From positions 9,080-73,079 of the forward strand of contig CAJUOC010000010.1 of NCBI GenBank assembly GCA_910587925.1: a DNA stretch of 64,000 bases, read 5' to 3'. The stretch's first letter is position 1. The number at the start of each line of letters is the position of its first letter. A program made the position numbers and the translations under genes. The notes under the pieces are model-generated. The model did not search any database. It saw only the letters and a list, made by a program, of their open reading frames with translations, and had not been told where the DNA came from. Of this stretch, positions 44,405 through 54,504 are shown one piece after another. Origin of the DNA: an uncultured Muribaculaceae bacterium. Lineage in GTDB: Bacteria; Bacteroidota; Bacteroidia; Bacteroidales; Muribaculaceae.

Positions 44405-45280
44405 TTATTTCATGTAGAGGTCGTCGTATCCGATGCGCAGGTAGCGGTTGGTCGACACCAGGGCGGCCGCGGTGCATATGGCCGGGCCTGTGACGGCGAG
44501 CCCCGCCGCTATCACGGCCATCGCGGGCCAGGGCACCAGGGCCGCGGCCGCGGGGTCGAGGCTGCCGGCGTAGCCGCGCAGGGCGGCGAGCATGGCTATG
44601 GCTGCGGCTGCGGCCACCAGGCCGGTGAGCGCGCCTGCGGCGAGGAACGGGCGGCGTATGTAGCCGCCGGTGGCGCCCACGAGCTTCATGGTGTATATGA
44701 CGAAGCGGCGCGAGTATACGGCCAGGCTTACGGCGTTGCTTATCAGTACAAAGGATATGATGAGCAGGGCGGCGGCCACGGCGGCCAGTGTCCAGCCCAC
44801 GCGGCGCATCACGGAGTTGACCGAGTCGACCACGGCGGTCTGGGTCACCACCTGCTCCACTCCGGCGGCCATCTCCAGGCTGCGGGCCAGAGCGACGATG
44901 CTGTCGCCGACGGCCCACGCCGGGCGTACCTTGATGTCAAACTCGGCGCCGTAGGGGTTGGCGTCGACCAGCCCGGCCAGATCCTCGCCCATCGCCTCGC
45001 TCTCCTCGGCCATGATGGCGGCGGGGTCGGCGTAGGCATAGCGGTCGACGTAGGGGGCGGCTGCGAGGCGCTGCTTGAGTGCGTCGAGCTGCTGCGCGGC
45101 GCATCCCGGCTCCATCTTTACGATGAAACCCACATTGGCGCGGACTTGGTCGGAGAGCGAGCGGGAGCCTGCCAGGAGCATGGCCATGGCGCCGAGCACG
45201 GTCAGCACCAGCATCACGCTGATGGCCGAGGTAATCTGCGACCCGAGGGTCGATATGCGTGCTGCGCGTCTTTTACTCAT
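44405..45280 (-). CDS. ftsX: Cell division ABC transporter permease FtsX
   Basis: 291 residues. One N-terminal membrane helix (about 18-38, ITSAISVMLVLTVLGAMAMLLAG), a periplasmic domain (about 40-165) with VGFIVKMEPGCAAQQLDALKQRL, then three C-terminal helices with the family loop AVYSRRFVIYTMKLVGATGGYIRRPFLAAG. Works with FtsE to control wall hydrolases at the septum; ftsE is not adjacent here. Start at 45280 (MSKRRAARISTLGSQ). An upstream in-frame Met would place the promoter inside the gene. Confidence 0.93.
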   Translation of the reverse strand: MSKRRAARISTLGSQITSAISVMLVLTVLGAMAMLLAGSRSLSDQVRANVGFIVKMEPGCAAQQLDALKQRLAAAPYVDRYAYADPAAIMAEESEAMGEDLAGLVDANPYGAEFDIKVRPAWAVGDSIVALARSLEMAAGVEQVVTQTAVVDSVNSVMRRVGWTLAAVAAALLIISFVLISNAVSLAVYSRRFVIYTMKLVGATGGYIRRPFLAAGALTGLVAAAAAIAMLAALRGYAGSLDPAAAALVPWPAMAVIAAGLAVTGPAICTAAALVSTNRYLRIGYDDLYMK

Positions 45281-45342
45281 CAGAAGCTGTACTATCGGAG
45301 AGAGGCGGGGCGACCGTCGGAGCCGCCGGGCAGAATCCGCTA

Positions 45343-45374
45343 CAAAGATACTACAAAAGCCGCCCCTTGTCAAT
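45343..45374 (-). promoter_or_regulatory. Promoter of the ftsX string
   Basis: -7 TATCTTTG (45343-45350), 20 bases, ATTG at 45371-45374 as a -33 variant, on the minus strand; 62 bases before the ftsX ATG. Confidence 0.6.
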
Positions 45375-45466
45375 AGTCGGCGCCGAATAAATTTTCAAGT
45401 GTTGCCGATACTGTTAAATACGGTTAAAAAAGCATAACATCGGAGTACTCTGAACGGTATAATACG

Positions 45467-45474
45467 TATCTTTG
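45467..45474 (+). promoter_or_regulatory. -7 element upstream of the large secreted protein
   Basis: TATCTTTG, leaving a leader of about 130 bases before the ATG at 45611. No clear -33. Confidence 0.5.
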
Positions 45475-45610
45475 TGCGTCCGAAAGCCGGCATCAGATAG
45501 AAAAATGCCGCCACTACGCACACCGTTTATATCCTTTTTGTAAACCTTTATCATCCGTTCCTAACTTTAGAGTCCCGGTCTATCCCCGGGCTGTATTCTT
45601 AACCAACATA

Positions 45611-48600
45611 ATGAACCTTAGTGTAAGACCCTTTGCTATGGCAGCTTTGGGACTGATGGCCGCTCCTATCATCGGAGCACAAGACACACCGGCCTCCCCG
45701 CTGCTTACCGGCAAGTACCGTACAGAAGCCGTATTTTTGCCAAGTATCCCAAACTGAAATCGTCCGCGACGCAGAATACCCGCAACAGCAGTACATTTGA
45801 GATGTATGTGCTGCGAGGCGATGCGCTCGACAATTTCAATGCCACTATAGAAGACGACAACGCGAAGCTCCGCGACCTGGCAGACCATCCCGGTCTGCAT
45901 CCCGGCCTGTCGTACCGTATCAAGACTGTCGACCCTCTCTTTGCCCGCGGCGGCGCCCTCTATACCGGCTCCAAAAACTTCGAGAAACTCGACGGCGCCC
46001 GTGGTACAGTGGCAGACAAGCCTTACCTGGCCAAGGGTGGCGAGCCTGTCGAGCTTGACTTCCGCTTCGGCTCGACCGAGGGTCGTATCCGTCTGGGATA
46101 CTTCTATGTGACTGCGGCTATGGCCGAGGCGCTCCGCGACAAGGTCGCCGAGCGCTGGGAGGCTGTCAAGGACATAGAGATGGAGGGATGGCAGGAGCTG
46201 GACGACCCCTTTGACAATCTTATATATTGCGTGCGTACCGGCCGCTTAGACAGCAAAAATCCGGTATTGTCGCAGCTCGATGATTATGAGCTGGGTCTGT
46301 TTGCCGCGTTCAGCGCCAAGCTGATACCGGCATTCTCGGTGGCTTCCGACCTGGTCAACCGCGACTATATCACAGTGCAGGCGCCCGACGGCAATCCCGA
46401 CTTGGATCTGAGCGGCATATCGGGCAGCAACAATCTCGGCAACGTATGGGGCAGCTATGAGAAATACACCTCGGTATGCGATGTCATGGTTACCGGCAGT
46501 AAATTCCTCCTCACCTACTTCGGCGAGGATTATCTCGACGAGCCTGTATATGAGTTTCCCGAGGATACCCGGATTTATCCCTTCATAATTTCAAACGGCA
46601 ATGACAAGGGCGAGATTGAGTCGGTCGACGAAGATGGATACATCACGCTCAAGGTGCCTGTGGGCGATGTGCGTATGATGGTGTCGAGACTCAATTGCTC
46701 CGGCCCGTACAGCGGCGGCAAATTTCCCGACGATGCCGAGTGGGATGAGGCCCGCGCGAAGTATCTTGCCCAGCCCAACGCCTTCTCTTTCCCTTATACA
46801 TATGTGGCTTACGACGGCACAGTGCGCTCGCTCAACCTCACAGCCTTTGAGGATCAGGCGTGGGCGGCCACGGCCAATAACAATTACGCCGACATCATAT
46901 TTGACGTGCAGGGCGTGAAGCCCATCTCTGAGGTGGCATACTCGACCAATGATATGAGTATCTCCGTAAGCCCGGTGGGCGAGGTGGCCGATGACTCAAA
47001 TCATTATTATCACCGCCTGGGCCTCTCGGCCTCGGAAGGCAAGGGCCTGCAATCGCGCCGCCTGGGTCTGCTCGAGATAAAAGGCAATGGCAACGATGTG
47101 CCTTTCACCACCAAGCCTGCATTCTCCATCATGAACATCCTGCGCGCCGACTGCGGCGACGAGCCGGTGGCTTATGTGCTTTTCAAGAAGTACTTCACCG
47201 ACGAGTCGTTTGAGCAGTACAAGGCTGAGAAAAATCTCCTGCTGCTCAATGCGCAGATTGACTACAAGGTGTATACGGCGGCTGAGTTTGCCCGTATCAA
47301 CGATGCCGACGGCACTCACTTCGAGATGGTCGAGGACTGGCAGCCGCTTCAGGAGCCGTATCACTTCTATCTCAACGACGAGGGTATATTCCAAAACTCC
47401 GTAGTGGTCGAGCTGGAAAATATCGCCGGGCTGCACGACGACTTCGAGAGCGCGGTGAATACCGCCGACGAGGAGTATGAGTACTCGGCTTATCTGGTCG
47501 GATACTCGGGCTATGTGATGCGCTCGGTCAATAAAGACCGTGTGGTCATACCCAAGTCGGAGGTGCTCGTGGAGCGCGGCGGCGACATCGAGTTTGTCGC
47601 CGGCGAAAACTGCGACGAGCTGCCCGTCGAGACCGGCGACGGCGGCGCCGAGTACGTGTCTGTGAAGGTGGCCACCGACCCCCTGATGTATATCAAGGAG
47701 CGAGTGGTGTCTTACAGCGTGGTCGATGCCTCGGGCGCCGAGGTGAGCACACTGTCGCGCGGCGACGACGGCGCCTGGACCGCCACCGGCGGCGCCACCG
47801 TGCTGGGTTACAATCCCGGCGAGGGCCGCTACGGCTGGGTGGTGCTTGAGCTGCCGGCAGCTCAGGCTGTCAGCCGCTCCGCCGCTGACAGCCGCGGATA
47901 TACCGTAAACATCAATACCGAGCCTCTCGAGGCTGTGCTCGCCGCAGCCGAGACCGACGCGGCCGGCAACAGCTATGGCGCGCCCCGCGCCGAGGCTCCC
48001 GACGCCGACGACCTGCTCACCTTTGCCGTGACGGCCAACGAAAAGGCTTATGCCAACTACGGTATCATCTCCTACGGCGTGCGCACCGACTGGTCGCTCG
48101 ATGCCTCGGTCGACCCCGAGGGCGTGCTCTTCAACCAGTGGCGCACATACGACCACATGTACGATACCGCCGCCGAGGGCAAGTACGGCAACATCCTGCG
48201 CGGCCTCGACGCCTCCACCGGCACCGTCGAGCCCGACTTCTACTCCGGCACCCTGGCGCTGCACTTCCCCGCCCACGGCGGCAACAGCCTCATCAGCGAC
48301 GGCGGCAGCTTCAGCAATCTCGACGTGCTCAATCAGACCTTTGATTTCGACGCACCCCGCGACGCCGAGGTCAACGCCTCCTACACCCTGCGCGCCTACA
48401 TCCCCGCCAAAGATCCCGTGCACCTCGCCGGCGCCCGCCGCGTCGCCCGCAGCGCAGCCGACGACGCCCCCGTGCGCTACTACATGGTCGAGCAGACCGC
48501 CGACCTGCGCCATACCGCATCGGAGCGCGACGACAGCCTCACCGGCATCCTCGACATCACCTCTCCCGATGCCGACGCCCCGGTCGAGTACTACAATCTC

Positions 48601-48687
48601 CAGGGAGTACGCGTCGCCGAGCCCGCGCCCGGCCAGGTGGTGATACGCCGCCAAGGATCGTCGGCCATCAAGACTGTGATACAGTAA
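45611..48687 (+). pseudogene. Large secreted protein with apparent frameshift after the signal peptide
   Basis: The first frame (45611-45757, 48 residues) encodes a signal peptide, MNLSVRPFAMAALGLMAAPIIGAQ, and reaches LLTGKYR before drifting to a stop. The main frame (ATG at 45802; 961 residues) is open upstream to 45622 and reads naturally from about 45721 (YRSRIFAKYPKLKSSATQ). One missing base, or two extra, around 45705-45735 would join them into about 1000 residues. The long body is acidic and beta-rich with no enzyme motif I recognise. It ends in VEYYNLQGVRVAEPAPGQ and a basic GSSAIKTVIQ, a Bacteroidales C-terminal tail. Internal ATG translation would lack export, so the gene is broken, phase-variable or a sequencing error. 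Confidence 0.65.
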
Positions 48688-48709
48688 AGCCATATTTTTG
48701 CAATGACGG

Positions 48710-48743
48710 AAGCCGGGGCAGCGCGCCTCGGCTTTCTTTTTTT
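48710..48743 (+). terminator. Rho-independent terminator before sppA
   Basis: AAGCCGGGG / CCTCGGCTT stem with one bulge, followed by TTCTTTTTTT. Ends where the sppA -33 box begins. Confidence 0.75.
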
Positions 48744-48771
48744 GCAGAGTCGGGGGGAATTGCTATCTTTG
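48741..48771 (+). promoter_or_regulatory. sppA promoter
   Basis: -33 TTTG (48741-48744), 19 bases, -7 TATCTTTG (48764-48771); 22 bases before the ATG. Confidence 0.8.
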
Positions 48772-48793
48772 CGCATAACTATAGTTATTTGCG

Positions 48794-50563
48794 ATGTTGA
48801 AGAAATTTGTGATTTCCATGCTCGGCTCCATAGCCGGCGTATGGATTGCGATAGGTATCGGCTTTCTGGCCGTGATGGGTATTGTCGGCGCCATCGCAGG
48901 CGCTTCGGCTGAGACAGCCTCCAAGCCGCAGAAGCACTCGGCCCTGCATCTCGACCTCACCGGCGTGATGCCCGAGCGCTATCAGCCGGCCGATATATGG
49001 CAGATGCTCAGCGAGAGCGAGCATGGCGGCGAGGCGCTCGTAGATGTGCTCGACGCCATACGCATAGCCGCCTCCGACTCCAAAATCGAGGGCATATACA
49101 TCACCGCGCCCGCCGGCGGTCTCTCGGCCGGCCTTGCCTCGCGCGAGGAAATCATCACCGCCCTGCGCGACTTCAAGCGCAGCGGCAAGTGGGTGGTGGC
49201 ATACGGCGACTCCTACGGTCAGGGCGACTATATGCTGGCCTCGGTGGCCGATACCGTGATGCTCAATCCGATGGGTACCGTCGACGTCCACGGCATGTAC
49301 CAGGCATTGATGTACTTTGCCGGGCTGATGCAGAAGATGGGTGTCAAGGCGCAGATTGTGCGCGTGGGCACCTACAAGAGCGCCGTGGAGCCCTTTATGC
49401 TCGACGGCATGTCGGAGGCATCGCGCGAGCAGACTACAGTGATGCTCGACTCGCTGTGGCGCTACGCCGGCGGCGTGATTGCCGACGGCCGCGACGTGAC
49501 CATGGCCACCGTCGACTCCTGGGCCGACTCAATCATCAGCTCCTGGAGCGCGCCGCGCATCATGGAGGCCGGCGCCGTGACCTCTCTCTGCTACCGCCGC
49601 CAGGCCGACGACCGTGTGCGCGAGCTCTGCGGCCTCGACTCCGACGATGAGCTGCGGCTGGTATCGCCCTCGCAGTACATCGCCTCGCGCAAGGCCGTGA
49701 GCGAGAGCAAGTCCCATGTGGCGGTGCTCGTGGCCGCCGGCGACATCGTCGATACCGGCAGCGGCGGCATCGTGGGCGACAAGATGGTGCCCGAGATACT
49801 GCGCCTTGCCGACGACGACAATGTGGCCGCCCTGGTGCTCCGCGTCAACTCGGGCGGCGGCAGCGCCTATGCCTCCGAGCAGATATGGGAGGCGCTGGAG
49901 TACTTCAAGAGCAAAGACAAGCCCTTCTACGTGTCGATGGGCGACATGGCCGCATCGGGCGGATACTACATATCCTGTGGCGCCGACCGCATCTACGCCG
50001 ACCACAGCACTCTCACCGGCTCCATTGGCGTATTTGGCATGATACCCGACCTGTCGGGCCTGGTCACCGACAAGCTCGGCATCAATATCAGCACCGTGGC
50101 GACCAACCCCGACGCCGCCGTGGCAGCTCCGTTCGTGCCGCTCAACGCCCGCCAGATAGCCGCCCTGCAGAGCAGTGTCGACGATATATACGAGACATTC
50201 ACATCGCGCGTGGCCGAGGGTCGCGGCATCGCCCAGGACAGCGTGAAGCTCATCGCCGAGGGCCGCGTGTGGCCCGGCGGCTCGGCTCTGCGCCTGGGGC
50301 TGGTCGACGAGCTGGCCGGCCTGCGCAAGGCCGTGACCGACATCGCCGCCGAGGCTGAGGTCGACCCCGACAAAGTGGTGTACTATCCCCGCACCGACGG
50401 CGATATGTTTGCCGAGCTGATGCGCCTCTACGGCAGCGAGGCCGCTGTCGCTATCGGCACCGCCCGGGTCGACGCCTCTACCCTGCGGCTGCTCCGCCTC
50501 ATGGACTATCTGCAGCACATGCCCCGCGTGCAGGCCCGCATGATGCCCATCGAGATCAGATAA
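48794..50563 (+). CDS. sppA: Signal peptide peptidase SppA (long form)
   Basis: 589 residues, the 67-kDa double-domain type. One N-terminal membrane helix (about 8-35), then two crotonase-like halves. The first half has VVAYGDSYGQGDYMLASVADTVMLNPMGTVDVHG and the Lys-containing VRVGTYKSAVEPFML. The second carries the nucleophile region VLRVNSGGGSAYASEQIWEAL (Gly replaces the usual Pro of NSPGGS) and SMGDMAASGGYYISCGADRIYADHSTLTGSIGVFG. Degrades cleaved signal peptides in the membrane. First of the conserved sppA-lpxK-punA-thiL run. Confidence 0.96.
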   Translation: MLKKFVISMLGSIAGVWIAIGIGFLAVMGIVGAIAGASAETASKPQKHSALHLDLTGVMPERYQPADIWQMLSESEHGGEALVDVLDAIRIAASDSKIEGIYITAPAGGLSAGLASREEIITALRDFKRSGKWVVAYGDSYGQGDYMLASVADTVMLNPMGTVDVHGMYQALMYFAGLMQKMGVKAQIVRVGTYKSAVEPFMLDGMSEASREQTTVMLDSLWRYAGGVIADGRDVTMATVDSWADSIISSWSAPRIMEAGAVTSLCYRRQADDRVRELCGLDSDDELRLVSPSQYIASRKAVSESKSHVAVLVAAGDIVDTGSGGIVGDKMVPEILRLADDDNVAALVLRVNSGGGSAYASEQIWEALEYFKSKDKPFYVSMGDMAASGGYYISCGADRIYADHSTLTGSIGVFGMIPDLSGLVTDKLGINISTVATNPDAAVAAPFVPLNARQIAALQSSVDDIYETFTSRVAEGRGIAQDSVKLIAEGRVWPGGSALRLGLVDELAGLRKAVTDIAAEAEVDPDKVVYYPRTDGDMFAELMRLYGSEAAVAIGTARVDASTLRLLRLMDYLQHMPRVQARMMPIEIR

Positions 50564-50570
50564 ATCCCCG

Positions 50571-50646
50571 TCCCTCGTCCCTCTTAACTCTTAACCCGTC
50601 CCTCGTCCCTCTTAACTCTTAACCCATCCCTCTTAACTCTTAACTT
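50571..50646. repeat. CGTCCCTCTTAACTCTTAAC direct repeats
   Basis: Three tandem copies of a roughly 20-30 base unit (CGTCCCTCTTAACTCTTAAC, twice preceded by an extra CCGTCCCT). Same words as the inverted cluster at 41337-41461, 9 kb away. Ends 33 bases before the lpxK start. Confidence 0.85.
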
Positions 50647-50678
50647 CCCTGACCCCCGGCTCCCTCATATCAAAACTG

Positions 50679-51731
50679 GTGCTGCTGCCGTCGAGCAAGC
50701 TCTACGGTCTCATCACCTACATGCGCAACAAGCTCTTCGACTGGAGCGTGCTGCCCCAGCACAGTTTCGATATCCCGGTGGTGACCGTGGGCAATCTCGC
50801 CGTGGGCGGCACCGGCAAGACGCCCCACACCGAGTATATCGTCGAGGCTCTGCGCCGCACATACCATCTGGCCGTGCTAAGCCGCGGATACAAGCGGCGC
50901 ACCAAAGGCTTCGTGATGGCCACGCCATACTCCAAGCCCGGCGACATCGGCGACGAGGCATACCAGGTGTACCATAAGTTTGACTGCAAGGTTACCGTCG
51001 CCGTGTGTGAAGACCGCGTGGCCGGCATACGCGAGCTGCGCAGGCTCGACCCCGACCTCAACCTCATCGTGCTCGACGACGGCTTCCAGCACCGCTACGT
51101 GCGCCCCACCGTGGCCATCGTGCTCACCGAGTACAACCGCCCCCTCAAATACGACCACATGCTCCCCTACGGCAACCTGCGCGAGCCGCTGAGCGGCCTC
51201 AACCGCGCCGACATCGTGGTGGTGAGCAAGTGTCCCGACGAGCTCAAAGACCGCGACTACATGATCGCCCGCAAAGACCTCGACCTCTTCCCGTATCAGG
51301 CACTATTCTTCTCGCGCTACGCTTACCAGCACCTCCAGCCGCTATTTGCCGACTCGGTGGCCTCGGTGCCCTATCTCGACTGGATGACCGACCGCGACGC
51401 CATACTGGCCGTCGCCGGCATCGGCAATCCCCGCCCCTTTGTGCGCTATCTCAAGAGTTTCCAGCCCCGGGTGAGAGTCAATATCTTCGGCGACCACCAC
51501 GCCTTCACCCGCCGCGACATGGATTTGCTGCGCCGCCGATACGAGACCATGCGCGGCGAGCGCCGCATCATCGTCACCACGGAGAAAGACGCCGTGCGCA
51601 TGGCCTCGTCGCCATACTTTCCGGCCGAGCTGCGCGAGGTGACATACTATCTGCCGGTCAAGGTAGAGTTTGAGCACCGCGGCAGCGAGGAGTTTACCGA
51701 CACGCTGCGCCGTATGCTCCGGCGACCGTGA
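50679..51731 (+). CDS. lpxK: Tetraacyldisaccharide 4'-kinase (LpxK)
   Basis: 350 residues from a GTG start. Phosphorylates the lipid A disaccharide at 4'. Walker A as VVTVGNLAVGGTGKTPHTEYI, then LSRGYKRRTKGF, GDEAYQVYHKF, LDDGFQHRYVRP and VSKCPDELK; the C-terminal TTEKDAVRM is also typical. No ATG is available: the frame is open upstream through the adjacent repeat block, with ATA at 50667 giving ISKLVLLPSSKLYG. GTG at 50679 (or an upstream non-ATG codon) must serve. The repeats have probably replaced the ancestral start and ribosome site. Confidence 0.93.
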   Translation: MLLPSSKLYGLITYMRNKLFDWSVLPQHSFDIPVVTVGNLAVGGTGKTPHTEYIVEALRRTYHLAVLSRGYKRRTKGFVMATPYSKPGDIGDEAYQVYHKFDCKVTVAVCEDRVAGIRELRRLDPDLNLIVLDDGFQHRYVRPTVAIVLTEYNRPLKYDHMLPYGNLREPLSGLNRADIVVVSKCPDELKDRDYMIARKDLDLFPYQALFFSRYAYQHLQPLFADSVASVPYLDWMTDRDAILAVAGIGNPRPFVRYLKSFQPRVRVNIFGDHHAFTRRDMDLLRRRYETMRGERRIIVTTEKDAVRMASSPYFPAELREVTYYLPVKVEFEHRGSEEFTDTLRRMLRRP

Positions 51732-51801
51732 CCCCCCCGCTCACGCAACATTCACGCCCCCGCGGGCGTTTACCACAGACACAACTGACATACAAGACAC
51801 C

Positions 51802-52614
51802 ATGCTTACCAAAATCAACCAAACCGCCGACTATCTGCGCTCGCGCGTGGAAGACATGCCCCGCACCGCCATCATCCTCGGCACCGGCCTGGGCGCCCTG
51901 GTCGACCATATCGACGACAAGCTCTACATCCCTTACTCTGAGATACCCAACTTCCCGGTGTCGACCGTCGAGGGCCACTCGGGCAATCTCATCTTCGGCC
52001 GCCTCGGCGGCAAGCGCGTCATCGCCATGCAGGGCCGCTTCCATTACTACGAGGGCTACGACATGAAGCAGGTGACCTTCCCGGTGCGCGTGTTCAAGGC
52101 GCTCGGCGTCGACACTCTCTTTGTATCAAACGCCGCCGGCGGCATGAACAAGGACTTCCGCGTGGGCGACGTGATGGTCATCACCGACCATATCAACCTC
52201 TTCCCTGAGAATCCCCTGCGCGGCCGCAACTACAGCGAGCTCGGCCCCCGCTTCCCCGCCATGACCGAGCCTTACGACCACGCCCTCATCGCCGAGGCCG
52301 ACCGTGTGGCCGCCGAGCTGGGCATCCGTCTGGTACACGGCGTGTACGTCGGCACCCCCGGTCCCACATTCGAGACTCCGGCCGAGTATGAGTACTTCCG
52401 CATCATCGGCGGCGACGCCGTGGGCATGTCGACCGTGCCCGAGGTGATAGTGGCCCGCCACGCGTCGATGCGCGTATTCGGCGTGTCGGTCATCACCGAC
52501 CTGGGCGGCAAAGACATCACCGAGGTGCCCACCCACGAGGAAGTGCAGCGCGCCGCCGAGAAGGCCCAGCCCAATGTGGTGGCCGTGATGCGCGAGCTGG
52601 TAAAGCGCTCCTGA
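51802..52614 (+). CDS. punA: Purine nucleoside phosphorylase
   Basis: 270 residues, trimeric type. Phosphorolysis of guanosine and inosine. Signatures: IILGTGLGALVDHI (phosphate loop), VEGHSGNLIFGRLGGKRV, MQGRFHYYEGYDMKQVTFPVRVFKALG, VSNAAGGMN, and MSTVPEVIVARHASMRVFGVSVITD. The start is the ATG at 51802; longer in-frame reading would run into lpxK. 4 bases before thiL. Confidence 0.95.
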   Translation: MLTKINQTADYLRSRVEDMPRTAIILGTGLGALVDHIDDKLYIPYSEIPNFPVSTVEGHSGNLIFGRLGGKRVIAMQGRFHYYEGYDMKQVTFPVRVFKALGVDTLFVSNAAGGMNKDFRVGDVMVITDHINLFPENPLRGRNYSELGPRFPAMTEPYDHALIAEADRVAAELGIRLVHGVYVGTPGPTFETPAEYEYFRIIGGDAVGMSTVPEVIVARHASMRVFGVSVITDLGGKDITEVPTHEEVQRAAEKAQPNVVAVMRELVKRS

Positions 52615-52618
52615 CGTC

Positions 52619-53665
52619 ATGGCCGAGATTTCATCGCTCGGTGAGTTTGGGCTCATCGCCCGGCTCACCGACGGCCTGGCCGCCGTCAACGACTCCACGG
52701 TGCGCGCCGTCGGCGACGACTGCGCCGTGCTGCGCCCCGCCCCAGGCGAGGATGTGCTCGTCACCACCGACATGCTCCTCGAGGGGCCCCACTTCGACCT
52801 CACCTACGTGCCCCTGCGCCATCTCGGATACAAGGCCGTGGCCGTAAACCTCTCCGACATATACGCCATGAACGGCCGCCCGCGCCAGATCACGGTCGGG
52901 CTGGGCATATCGGCCCGCTTCACCGTGGAGCATATCGAGGAGCTGTACGACGGTATGCGCCTCGCCTGCGAGCGCTATGGCGTCGACATCGTGGGCGGCG
53001 ACACCTGCGCCTCGCGCCAGGGCCTGCTCATCTCCATCACCTGCATCGGCACGGCCGCCCCTGAGGCCGTCACCGGCCGCGACGGCGCCCGCCCCACCGA
53101 CCTCATCTACGTGAGCGGCGACCTGGGCGCGGCATACATGGGCCTGCAGCTGCTCGAGCGTGAGAAAGTAGCGTCGGCCGGCCAAAAGGATTTCCAGCCT
53201 GATTTCGCCGGCAAGGAATACCTCATCGAGCGCCAGCTCAAGCCCGAGCCGCGGCGCGATATCGTCGAGGCGCTCGCCGCCGCCGGCGTCAAGCCCACCT
53301 CGATGATAGATGTGTCCGACGGCCTGTCGAGCGAGCTGCTCCATATCTGCAAGTCGAGCGACGTCGGTTGCCGCATCTACGAAGACCGCCTCCCCATCGA
53401 CTACCAGACCGCCGTAATGGCCGAGGAGCTCAATATGAATCTGTCGACCGCCGCCCTCAACGGTGGCGAAGACTACGAGCTGCTCTTCACCGTGCCCCTT
53501 ACTGCCCGCGAGGCGATGGAAAGCGTCAAAGGAGTGCACCTCATCGGCTACATCACCGAGCCCGACAAGGGCGCCGCCATGATTACCCGCGACGGCGAGG
53601 CCGAGTTGCCTCTGCGCGCCCAGGGCTGGAATCCCCTGGCCGACCCCGCTGCGCCGGAGGCCTGA
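52619..53665 (+). CDS. thiL: Thiamine-monophosphate kinase
   Basis: 348 residues. ATP-dependent conversion of TMP to thiamine diphosphate, the cofactor used by the transketolase at 16634. AIR-synthase-like fold: GDDCAVLRP, VTTDMLLEGPHFDL, KAVAVNLSDIYAMNGRPRQ, VDIVGGDTCASRQGLLISITCIG, and SMIDVSDGLSSELLHICKSS. ALNGGEDYELLFTVP is the C-terminal mark. Last gene of the sppA run. Confidence 0.96.
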   Translation: MAEISSLGEFGLIARLTDGLAAVNDSTVRAVGDDCAVLRPAPGEDVLVTTDMLLEGPHFDLTYVPLRHLGYKAVAVNLSDIYAMNGRPRQITVGLGISARFTVEHIEELYDGMRLACERYGVDIVGGDTCASRQGLLISITCIGTAAPEAVTGRDGARPTDLIYVSGDLGAAYMGLQLLEREKVASAGQKDFQPDFAGKEYLIERQLKPEPRRDIVEALAAAGVKPTSMIDVSDGLSSELLHICKSSDVGCRIYEDRLPIDYQTAVMAEELNMNLSTAALNGGEDYELLFTVPLTAREAMESVKGVHLIGYITEPDKGAAMITRDGEAELPLRAQGWNPLADPAAPEA

Positions 53666-53686
53666 CACATACGTGGACATCATAGC

Positions 53687-53723
53687 CCCCGCACACCTGA
53701 GCCGCAGGCAATGGCGTGCGGGG
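53687..53723 (+). promoter_or_regulatory. Hairpin between thiL and pgeF
   Basis: CCCCGCAC (53687-53694) pairs with GTGCGGGG (53716-53723); an inner CCTG/CAGG pair lies in the loop. No T run follows. The stem contains the possible GTG start of pgeF at 53716, one reason to prefer the ATG at 53752. Confidence 0.5.
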
Positions 53724-53751
53724 TATATATACTCCGATACAGCCTTCCCTT

Positions 53752-54384
53752 ATGATATTATCACCCTGCGACGGCCTCGAAATCAGGATTTCGCCCGACG
53801 GCTGCGCCGACCTTGAATTTCCGGCCGGAGTCGCACTCGCGCTTCCGGTACAGACACATACCGCCCGCGTGGCCATAGTGCGACAACCCGATGAGACCTT
53901 TCCCGACACCGACGGACTCATCTCGCTCACGCCGGAAATTGCCGTAGGCGTGCGCACCGCCGACTGCCAGCCGGTGATACTCTTCGCGCCCGACATCCGG
54001 GCTGTCGCCGCCGTGCACGCAGGTTGGCGCGGCACCATCGCCCGCATCAGCGGCAGAGCTGTCGGGGAGCTGTGCCGGCTCGGAGCCTCCCCCTCACTGA
54101 TGCGAGCTTTCCTTGGCCCGGCGATATGCGGGCAGTGTTATGAAGTGTCGCCCGAGCTAATCGACGACTTCAAGGCAGCCGGATTTGCCATCAACACCGC
54201 GCCGCGGCATCTCGACCTGGCCGACCTCAACTCGCAAGACCTCGTCGGCGCCGGCCTTCGTCGCGCCAATATCACAGGCAGCGAGCACTGCACCCTCCAC
54301 ACCGTCGCCCCGCGCTATCCCTCGTGGCGCCGCGTCCCCGGCACCGCCACCCGCCTGATTACCGCCGCCCGCCTCACCGTATAA
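53752..54384 (+). CDS. pgeF: Peptidoglycan editing factor / laccase-domain protein (YfiH)
   Basis: 210 residues from the ATG at 53752. Multicopper-oxidoreductase-like fold acting on cytoplasmic muropeptides (PgeF in E. coli) or on adenosine; the true substrate is debated. The His-Cys-His metal site is visible: VQTHTARVAIV, RTADCQPVILF and AAVHAGWRGTIARI. The C-terminal FLGPAICGQCYEVSPEL also fits. An in-frame GTG 12 codons upstream lies in a hairpin. 86 bases after thiL, so perhaps read through from that operon. Confidence 0.92.
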   Translation: MILSPCDGLEIRISPDGCADLEFPAGVALALPVQTHTARVAIVRQPDETFPDTDGLISLTPEIAVGVRTADCQPVILFAPDIRAVAAVHAGWRGTIARISGRAVGELCRLGASPSLMRAFLGPAICGQCYEVSPELIDDFKAAGFAINTAPRHLDLADLNSQDLVGAGLRRANITGSEHCTLHTVAPRYPSWRRVPGTATRLITAARLTV

Positions 54385-54412
54385 AGCAGATGGTGTTACA
54401 ACACCCTCATTT

Positions 54413-54440
54413 TAGTCCGCTCAGGTTGCAAACCTGCGCG
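54413..54440. repeat. Palindromic TAGTCCGC repeat, imperfect solo copy
   Basis: TAGTCCGCTCAGGTTGC followed by AAACCTGCGCG: a diverged member of the palindrome family seen at 20324, 20555, 55629, 55903 and 56091. Confidence 0.75.
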
Positions 54441-54504
54441 ATTTATCTTAACAACATCTTTTCATCGCAATAACAACAGGAAGTAGAAATTATGAGCCTA
54501 AGTG

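Noticed and set aside
46996..48693. 565-residue minus-strand frame opposite the large secreted protein
   Set aside because: Gly/Val/His-rich shadow with no domain; the plus strand has the coherent protein.
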